Below are positions 60,457-64,000 of a stretch of DNA of 64,000 nt, piece after piece (position 1 is the stretch's first letter; each line of letters starts with the position of its first letter). The notes under the pieces are model-generated. The model worked only from the letters and a program-made list of their open reading frames with translations. It ran no database searches and was not told the origin of the DNA. Source of the stretch: an uncultured Anaerolineaceae bacterium (GTDB taxonomy: Bacteria > Chloroflexota > Anaerolineae > Anaerolineales > Anaerolineaceae). A program made the translations under genes and the position numbers. The stretch is from NCBI GenBank assembly GCA_938020565.1, contig CALIHP010000060.1:1-64000 (forward strand), written 5' to 3'.

Positions 60457-61518
60457 ATGACAATCGCGCGTACAATCCTACGAATCGGCGTTTCCGTTTT
60501 CTCGATTCTGCTGGCGATGCTGACCGGGGCGATCCTGATTCTCCTGATCGGGAAAGACCCGATCCTTGCGTACGGGTTCCTTTTCCGCGGTGCGTTCGGA
60601 AGTCTTCCATCGATCGGCGAAACGATCGTGAAGGTTACGCCGCTGATTTTTACAGGTCTGGCGGCGGTTTTCTCGTATCAGTGCGGGATGCTGAATCTGG
60701 GGATCGAGGGGCAGTTTATCGCCGGCGCGATCGCGGCGAACTGGCTTTCGACGATCGTTCTTCCGTTTACCGGCGCGGCGAATATGATCCTGAGCCTGAT
60801 TGGCGGGATGGCGGCCGGGGCGGTCTGGGGCGCGATTCCCGGACTGTTGAAAGCGTTCCGGAACCTGAACGAGATGATTATCGGGATTCTTCTGAACTAT
60901 GTCGCGCTGCTGTTCATGGGTTATTTATATGCGGGCCCATTGATGGAAGCGAACATTCCGCAGACAGCGGCGATCGAGCCGGCGGACCGCCTTTCGCGGA
61001 TCCTGCCGCCGACGCGGGTCCATGCCGGGATCCTGATCGCGCTGGCGGTACTGATCCTGATTTATTACTATTTATATAATACGGCGAGCGGCTTCCGTTT
61101 GCGCGTTGTCGGGAACAACCCGGTCGCGGCGCTGGTGAACGGGCTGCCGGTCAAGCGAATGACCGTTATTTCGTTCGTCGCGTCCGGCGCGATTTCGGGT
61201 CTTGGCGGCGCGGTCGAGGTTTTGGGCGTGTCTTACCGCCTGATGGGCGGGTTTGGCGCAGGGTTCGGGTTCGACGGCGTCGCGATCGCGCTCATCGGGC
61301 AGCTTAACCCGATCGGAACAGGTTTCGTCGCCTATCTTTTCGCGGTGCTTCGCGTCGGCGCGAATACGATGCAGGTTGGGGCGGGGATTCCTTCCGCGAT
61401 CGTCGACGTCGTTCAAGCCATTATTATCATCTTCGCGGTCGGCGCAACGGCCTTCGTCAGCCTTCCAGAATTTCAGCAGCTGACCGCGCGGATCTTCAGG
61501 AAGAAACAGGAGGCGTAA
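60457..61518 (+). CDS. Nucleoside-type ABC transporter permease 1 (system 2)
   Basis: 353 residues from ATG 60457 (GCGGAG upstream; an in-frame TTG start 11 codons earlier is unlikely). About 8-10 helices. Motifs: TGLAAVFSYQCGMLNLGIEGQFIAGAIAANW, NEMIIGILLNYVALLFMGY, GNNPVAALVNGLPVKRMTV of BMP-linked permeases. Paralogue of 47646-48932 without its charged N-tail. Confidence 0.93.
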   Translation: MTIARTILRIGVSVFSILLAMLTGAILILLIGKDPILAYGFLFRGAFGSLPSIGETIVKVTPLIFTGLAAVFSYQCGMLNLGIEGQFIAGAIAANWLSTIVLPFTGAANMILSLIGGMAAGAVWGAIPGLLKAFRNLNEMIIGILLNYVALLFMGYLYAGPLMEANIPQTAAIEPADRLSRILPPTRVHAGILIALAVLILIYYYLYNTASGFRLRVVGNNPVAALVNGLPVKRMTVISFVASGAISGLGGAVEVLGVSYRLMGGFGAGFGFDGVAIALIGQLNPIGTGFVAYLFAVLRVGANTMQVGAGIPSAIVDVVQAIIIIFAVGATAFVSLPEFQQLTARIFRKKQEA

Positions 61519-61522
61519 GCGG

Positions 61523-62464
61523 ATGGGGACGATTCTCGATTTAGCGTTTTTAGAAAACCTGCTGGTTTCGATGATCCGGATGGCGACGCCGCTCCTTTTA
61601 GCGGGGTTGGGCGAGTTATATTCGGAAAAGGCGGGAATGGTCAATATCGGACTCGATGGGCTCATGACGATCGGCGCGGGCGTCGGGTTTATCGTCGGTT
61701 ACCTGACCGGGAGTCCGGTTTCAGGTCTGATCGCGGGGGCGCTCGCGGGGATTTTGCTGAACCTGATTTACGCGTTTTCGACGATTTCGCTCCGCTCCGG
61801 GCAGACGATTAACGGTATGGCGCTGAATATTTTGGCGCCGGCGCTGGCGACCTTTTTGTCGCGGACTTTTTTCGGGGTTAAGACGACGCTGATGAAGGGG
61901 CCGACGATCGGAAATCTTTCGATTCCGGGACTTTCGAAGCTCCCGTTTATTGGGTCGATCCTTTTCTCGGCGCATCCGATGACCTGGTTTGCGCTTCTCC
62001 TGGTGATCCTGACGGTCTGGTTTTTCCGGCGGACGAAGCCGGGGCTGAACTACCTGGCGGTCGGCGAGTATCCGCGCGCCGCGGAGTCGATGGGGATTAA
62101 CGTCGCGAGGGTGAAGTATCTTTCCTGCGTGATCTGCGGATGTTTAGGCGGATTAGGGGGAGCGTACCTGACGACCTGCTATATTGGGGCATATTCGGAG
62201 GGGGTCGTCGCCGGCCGCGGTTTCATCGCGCTTTCGGCGGTTATTTTCGGAAATTGGAGCGCTGCCGGCGTCCTGTTCGCGACGCTCCTGTTCGGGCTCG
62301 CCGACGCGGTTCAGCTCCGCTTCCAGGTCCTTTTCCGCGACATCCCGTATCAGTTATTGTCGATGCTGCCTTATCTGATGACGATTTTCGTACTGCTCCT
62401 TTCGAGCAAGCAATCGAACGAACCGAAAGCGAATGGGCAACCATACGCTCGGGAAGGGAAGTAA
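61523..62464 (+). CDS. Nucleoside-type ABC transporter permease 2 (system 2)
   Basis: 313 residues. Shorter than its counterpart at 48932-50215, lacking the added N-terminal helices. Motifs: AGLGELYSEKAGMVNIGLDGLMTIGA, GQTINGMALNILAPAL, AAESMGINVARVKYLS, GRGFIALSAVIFGNWS. Four bases after permease 1. Confidence 0.93.
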   Translation: MGTILDLAFLENLLVSMIRMATPLLLAGLGELYSEKAGMVNIGLDGLMTIGAGVGFIVGYLTGSPVSGLIAGALAGILLNLIYAFSTISLRSGQTINGMALNILAPALATFLSRTFFGVKTTLMKGPTIGNLSIPGLSKLPFIGSILFSAHPMTWFALLLVILTVWFFRRTKPGLNYLAVGEYPRAAESMGINVARVKYLSCVICGCLGGLGGAYLTTCYIGAYSEGVVAGRGFIALSAVIFGNWSAAGVLFATLLFGLADAVQLRFQVLFRDIPYQLLSMLPYLMTIFVLLLSSKQSNEPKANGQPYAREGK

Positions 62465-62496
62465 TTCAGCTTTCCACCATCAAAACAGGAGTTATG

Positions 62497-63546
62497 ATGA
62501 AACGGTATTTATTCTTTTTAGTTGTTGTTTTGTCGGTTTTATCGTTATTGGCTGGCTGCGCGCCAAAAGCGGAACCGGCTCCGGAAGCCGCCGCGCCTGA
62601 GGCGGACGCGAAAGCTCCAGCCGCGGAGGAGGAAGCTCCCGCGGCGAGCGATAAGGTCTGGAGGGTGGCGATGATCGCGAATACGCCGATCGCGGACGGC
62701 GGCTGGAACAGCGCCTGCTACGCGGGGATGACCGGCGCGGCGGAAAACTTCGGATTTGAGACGGCTTATTCTGAAAACGTTGCGCAGACGGATTACGTTT
62801 CGATCCTGACCGAATATGGGAACATGGGGTTCGATCTCGTCTTCGCTCCGGGAAACGAATTCACCGACGCGGTTCTTGAAGTTGCGCCTGCGTTCCCGAA
62901 GACGAATTTCCTCGTCCTGAACGGCGATGTCAAGGCTGAAAACGTCATGTCAGTTAAGGCGGATAATACGCAGATGGGGTTCCTCGCCGGAGCGCTGGCC
63001 GGGCTGAAGACGCGGACGAAGAAAGTCGGGTTCGTCGGCGGAATGGAAATCACGACCGCGAAGCAGGCGATCAACGGTTATTATCAGGGCGTCGCTTATA
63101 CGAACCCGGAGGCCGAGGTCTCGGTCAGCTGGGCGAACAGCTGGGACGATACCGCGAAAGGAAAGGAAATTGCGATGTCGATGATTTCCACGAATGATAC
63201 GGATGTATTCTTCGGAACCGCCAGCGCGGTTGACGTCGGCGTTCGCGAAGGAATTGTCGAGTTTGAGGACCGCTGGGGGATTGCGCAGCCGGGCGAATCG
63301 CTGGACCAGAATCCGGAACGGATCCTGACGAGTATTATTACGGATAACGTCGCGCTCGTCGGGATCGGGCTGGAACGGACGCAGGCTGGGACGTTTGGCG
63401 GCGAAGTGATCGAGGCGGGGGTAAAAGAAGGCGTTTTATACGTTGGAAAGATCGGCGAGTCGATGAAGGACGTTGAGGAAGCGTTCATGAAAATTTTCGA
63501 CGATCTGAAGGCCGGATCGATCGCGATCGATTATGAACTGAAGTAA
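62497..63546 (+). CDS. BMP-family lipoprotein (system 2 substrate-binding protein)
   Basis: 349 residues; ATG 62497 is five bases from AGGAG (62494 is an alternative). Lipobox LLAGC with Cys near residue 21, then an Ala/Pro/Glu-rich linker to ~50. Binding domain: VAMIANTPIADGGWNSACYAGM, DLVFAPGNEFTDAVLEVAPAFPKTNFLVLN, GFVGGMEITTAKQAINGYYQG. Lipid-anchored, unlike the system-1 protein. Confidence 0.92.
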   Translation: MKRYLFFLVVVLSVLSLLAGCAPKAEPAPEAAAPEADAKAPAAEEEAPAASDKVWRVAMIANTPIADGGWNSACYAGMTGAAENFGFETAYSENVAQTDYVSILTEYGNMGFDLVFAPGNEFTDAVLEVAPAFPKTNFLVLNGDVKAENVMSVKADNTQMGFLAGALAGLKTRTKKVGFVGGMEITTAKQAINGYYQGVAYTNPEAEVSVSWANSWDDTAKGKEIAMSMISTNDTDVFFGTASAVDVGVREGIVEFEDRWGIAQPGESLDQNPERILTSIITDNVALVGIGLERTQAGTFGGEVIEAGVKEGVLYVGKIGESMKDVEEAFMKIFDDLKAGSIAIDYELK

Positions 63547-63582
63547 CGCTGACGGACGGAAGCCGGGCGGAGGAGATCAACC

Positions 63583-64000
63583 ATGAGCGAAGGACATACG
63601 CCGCCGCTGCTGGAGATGCAGCGGATTACGAAGCAGTTCGGCGCTTTTACCGCGATTCGGGATATTCATCTGACGCTGAATCGCGGCGAAACGCTGACGT
63701 TACTGGGCGAAAACGGCGCGGGAAAATCGACTTTGATGAACGTTCTCTGCGGGCTGTACCGGCCGACGTCCGGCGAAATTCGAATGAACGGTCGGCAGGT
63801 GAAATTAACGTCGCCTGCCGACGCGGTCAGATACGGGATCGGCATGGTCCATCAGCATTTCATGCTGGTTGAGGCGTTTTCGGTCTTCCAGAATATTATT
63901 TTGGGCGTGACCGACGATAAGGCCGTCGTTATTAACGAGGCGAAGCTCCGAAGCGAAATTATGGCGCTGTCGGATCGGTACGGGCTGGATATCGAATTCG
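63583..64000 (+). CDS. Nucleoside-type ABC transporter ATPase (system 2), cut by window end
   Basis: At least 139 residues; continues past 64000. ATG 63583 after GGAGGAG. Domain 1: TLLGENGAGKSTLMNVL (Walker A), IGMVHQHFMLVEAFSVFQNIIL. Closely parallels residues 1-140 of the system-1 ATPase. Gene order here is permease-permease-BMP-ATPase. Confidence 0.92.
   Translation, partial: MSEGHTPPLLEMQRITKQFGAFTAIRDIHLTLNRGETLTLLGENGAGKSTLMNVLCGLYRPTSGEIRMNGRQVKLTSPADAVRYGIGMVHQHFMLVEAFSVFQNIILGVTDDKAVVINEAKLRSEIMALSDRYGLDIEF

Noticed and set aside
60381..61079. 232-codon plus-strand frame overlapping the permease
   Set aside because: Asp/Arg/Gly-rich composition of a shifted GC-rich frame; the permease in the other frame has clear family motifs.

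Overview
The window reads like the chromosome of a bacterium of the Chloroflexota, most likely class Anaerolineae. This is an inference from protein style: Thr-Pro-rich linkers in surface proteins, PP2C, SH3 and NBR1-Ig-like proteins, GroEL ending in a MPEY tail, a FAD/FAD/DUF1667 oxidoreductase trio typical of anaerobes, and GC-rich coding with many GCG, GAC and CGG codons. It makes peptidoglycan (Ddl, UppP, L,D-transpeptidase, a PBP-like protein). No rRNA, ordinary tRNA, CRISPR array or insertion sequence was seen.

Left part (1-9.1 kb): a DUF6273 surface protein whose C-terminus looks like the variable region of a diversity-generating retroelement (DGR), then a truncated avd-like gene and a short inverted piece resembling the start of a DGR reverse transcriptase. 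Together they look like a broken DGR. Next come the glycerol-3-phosphate-type oxidoreductase trio (1.7-4.9 kb), a PP2C-membrane-FGE fusion protein, fmt and a ketopantoate reductase-like gene.

9-21.5 kb is mostly minus strand: a PBP1-like protein that has lost most catalytic motifs, uppP, rhomboid protease, gmk, L,D-transpeptidase, lplA, an NBR1-Ig lipoprotein, tsaC, prmC and prfA. A dolichyl-phosphate-mannose synthase-like glycosyltransferase and an FmdB zinc ribbon lie on the plus strand.

21.5-24 kb holds the most striking element: an RNA of about 134 nt with its own extended -10 promoter. It can fold into a complete tRNA-like cloverleaf in permuted order (T arm, closed acceptor-like hairpin, D arm) capped by a terminal stem that joins its 5' and 3' ends. 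This is the architecture of bacterial Y RNAs (YrlA type). It lies 30 nt upstream of a 682-residue helical-repeat/TerD-domain protein rather than a Ro/TROVE gene.

24-29.8 kb: a SIMPL protein, glutathione peroxidase, rpe, a signalling group (Ser/Thr kinase, SH3 membrane protein, PP2C phosphatase, orphan OmpR-type regulator) and hsp20.

29.9-40.7 kb: a nine-gene minus-strand sugar operon (split transketolase, FGGY kinase, DUF2291, RbsABC-type transporter, fucose/arabinose-isomerase-like protein, RbsD) diverging from a SorC-family regulator, with inverted-repeat operators between them.

40.9-64 kb: der, lepB, a YgiT-like zinc protein, a TPR protein, a complete BMP-type nucleoside ABC transporter, a cupin, ddl, groESL under a sigma-70 promoter and a CIRCE operator, trmD, tgt, a FlK-like thioesterase, a GNAT acetyltransferase, pyrG, a secreted unknown protein, and a second BMP-type ABC operon cut by the window end.
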